Shown here piece by piece: positions 12,214-13,164 of a DNA stretch of 13,164 bases. The position numbers were made by a program, and so were the translations under genes. A model generated the notes under the pieces. The model made no database searches, was not told the origin of the DNA, and saw only the letters and a program-made list of their open reading frames with translations. Each line of letters begins with the position of its first letter. The stretch's first letter is position 1. This DNA comes from CAYOPE01 sp964405805 (lineage in GTDB: Bacteria; Patescibacteriota; Doudnabacteria; UBA920; O2-02-FULL-48-8): the NCBI GenBank assembly GCA_964405805.1, contig CAYOPE010000023.1, positions 1 through 13,164 of the forward strand, in the 5' to 3' direction.

Positions 12214-12873
12214 TTACCGTGATGGCGGGATTTGTAAATAGTTGAGAATGAAACTAGCAATTTCACCAAAGGCTGGTGCTGCAGTAGATTCAGCGAATTT
12301 CACATCTTTTGGATTATCTATACGAACCAACATAAGAAACTGTGGATTATCCACGGGACCGAATCCAATAAAAGAACCGATATTTTTGTTTGGGTCATAA
12401 CCAACTTTATCTGGAAATGGAACCTGGGCAGTTCCCGTTTTACCTCCAATATAGTAACCTTTTACTGCAGCTTTTTTTCCATGTCCGTTTTCCACCACAT
12501 CAACCAACATAGCAGAAATCGTGGAAGCGGTTTTCGCATCAATCACATCTACTGCATCAGCAGGCTTGGTCACATCTTCACTTCCATCCGGATGAACAAT
12601 CTTTTTAATCACATACGGCTTTACCATTTTTCCCTCATTGGCAATCGCACTATATGCCTGAACCATTTGCAAAGGACTTACCGTGATCCCTTGTCCAAAA
12701 GAAGCAGTGGCAAAGAAAACATTGCCTTTTTTATCCAAATTTTTTAAATTTCCTGAGGACTGACAAGGCAATTCGAAATCAATTGGTTTACCAAAGCCAA
12801 ACTTGTCCACATACTTTTTAAACACATCATTGCCAAACTGCTGCTCCGCCAATTTGAGTGCGAAGTACTCAGT
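12214..12873 (-). pseudogene. Penicillin-binding protein transpeptidase domain (FtsI/PBP2 type), N-terminus lost at junction
   Basis: The C-terminal about 220 residues of a class B PBP, which cross-links peptidoglycan. Visible features are ALKLAEQQFGNDVFKKYVDKFGFG, the ATASFGQGITVSPLQMVQAYSAIANEG block, and the KTG box as GGKTGTAQVP (12441-12433). IGSFIGFGPVDNPQFLMLV follows, then the domain end. The catalytic SxxK and SxN motifs and the membrane anchor should lie upstream but are absent. Going upstream, PBP similarity stops at about 12870, and the other strand from about 12840 reads as chorismate synthase. The gene is therefore either truncated by rearrangement or falsely joined in assembly; the stretch seen is otherwise intact. 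The boundary given is approximate. Confidence 0.85.
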
Positions 12874-13164
12874 CACGTGGTCGCCGTGGGCAAGGCAAGT
12901 CTTTCGCGGCCCGCGACTTGGAGGGAGATCCAGCAAGTCTGCGAGAATCTGGAATCACCGCTGCGCTGTGTTGACCCGGCGGCAGAGGAAAAAATGAAGA
13001 GCGAGTTCGACTCCGTGCACCGGGCCGGCAACACGGTGGGAGGAATTTTCGAAGTTGTGGCGCACAAAGTCGTTCCCGGCTTGGGCTCCCACGCGCAATG
13101 GGACGAGAAGCTCGATGGGCGCTTGGCTCAGGCCGTGATGTCGATACAAGCCGTAAAGGCCGTC
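12838..13164 (+). CDS. aroC: Chorismate synthase, C-terminal part (open at right edge, 5' end lost at junction)
   Basis: The plus-strand frame through 12838-13164 contains LLLRQFECEVLSHVVAVG, then ESPLRCVDPAAEEKM, then AGNTVGGIFEVVAHKVVPGLGSHAQWDEKLDGRLAQAVMSIQAVKAV. These are the conserved blocks of AroC (compare SPVRCPDPEAEEKM, GDSVGGVVEVVA, GLG then WDRKLDARLAQALMSI.AVKGVEIG). AroC makes chorismate from EPSP with reduced FMN, the last common step to aromatic amino acids. There is no start codon: the frame emerges from the antisense of the PBP gene. Markedly GC-rich compared with the PBP and DUF5666 genes. The exact left boundary is uncertain between about 12832 and 12875, where both genes remain plausible. 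Confidence 0.88.
   Translation, partial: MLLRQFECEVLSHVVAVGKASLSRPATWREIQQVCENLESPLRCVDPAAEEKMKSEFDSVHRAGNTVGGIFEVVAHKVVPGLGSHAQWDEKLDGRLAQAVMSIQAVKAV

Noticed and set aside
12873..13149. Minus-strand frames at the right end, including the upstream extension of the PBP frame to 12936
   Set aside because: They are antisense to well-conserved chorismate synthase blocks; the first 20 or so residues of the extended PBP frame do not resemble a PBP.

Overview
The window looks like metagenomic DNA, most probably from a small-genome bacterium of the Patescibacteria (CPR) type. The evidence is compositional and architectural, not phylogenetic. There is an AspRS that lacks the GAD insertion, and core genes that start without Shine-Dalgarno sites or almost at the transcription start. 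There is also a compact ybaK-scpA-scpB run with overlapping starts, a secreted two-domain DUF5666-like protein, and a 10-TM transporter fused to a glycosidase barrel. AT-richer DNA (about 2.5-9.68 kb and 11.49-12.85 kb) alternates with visibly GC-richer DNA (1-2.47 kb, 9.69-10.63 kb, 11.03-11.48 kb, and 12.85 kb to the end). The GC-rich genes use strong AGGAGG-like ribosome sites; most AT-rich ones do not.

Layout. On the minus strand, 2468 down to 1 carries rnc (RNase III), a protein made of five tandem homing-endonuclease-associated repeats with no nuclease domain, and parB (cut by the window edge). They have 15-bp gaps and one promoter. Divergent from it, on the plus strand, 2611-5776 carries aspS, a palindromic REP-like element, a YbaK-type aminoacyl-tRNA deacylase, scpA and scpB. 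This is a translation-fidelity pair followed by the condensin kleisin and its wHTH partner. On the minus strand again, 9545 down to 6039 is a tight four-gene unit: hicB, hicA, a GH1 beta-glycosidase, and the EamA transporter/clan GH-A glycosidase fusion. A small unknown gene (5933-5745) follows under its own promoter.

From 9692 the character changes. A palindrome-flanked promoter drives a zinc-ribbon protein and a second unknown protein, ending at a clear terminator. Next comes a partial duplication of the 3' end of tRNA-Glu plus its flank, then tRNA-Glu(CTC) itself. A divergent promoter pair follows, driving the tRNA one way and an excisionase-type HTH gene with a small basic protein the other. 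After a bidirectional hairpin there is a secreted DUF5666-like protein and the C-terminal part of a penicillin-binding transpeptidase, both on minus. The last about 300 bases are the C-terminal part of chorismate synthase on the plus strand, abutting the broken penicillin-binding protein gene. That junction is either a rearrangement or, more likely, an assembly chimera.

The most interesting candidates are the transporter-glycosidase fusion operon, the rnc/repeat-protein/parB operon, and the tRNA-Glu-linked duplication beside the GC-rich cassettes.
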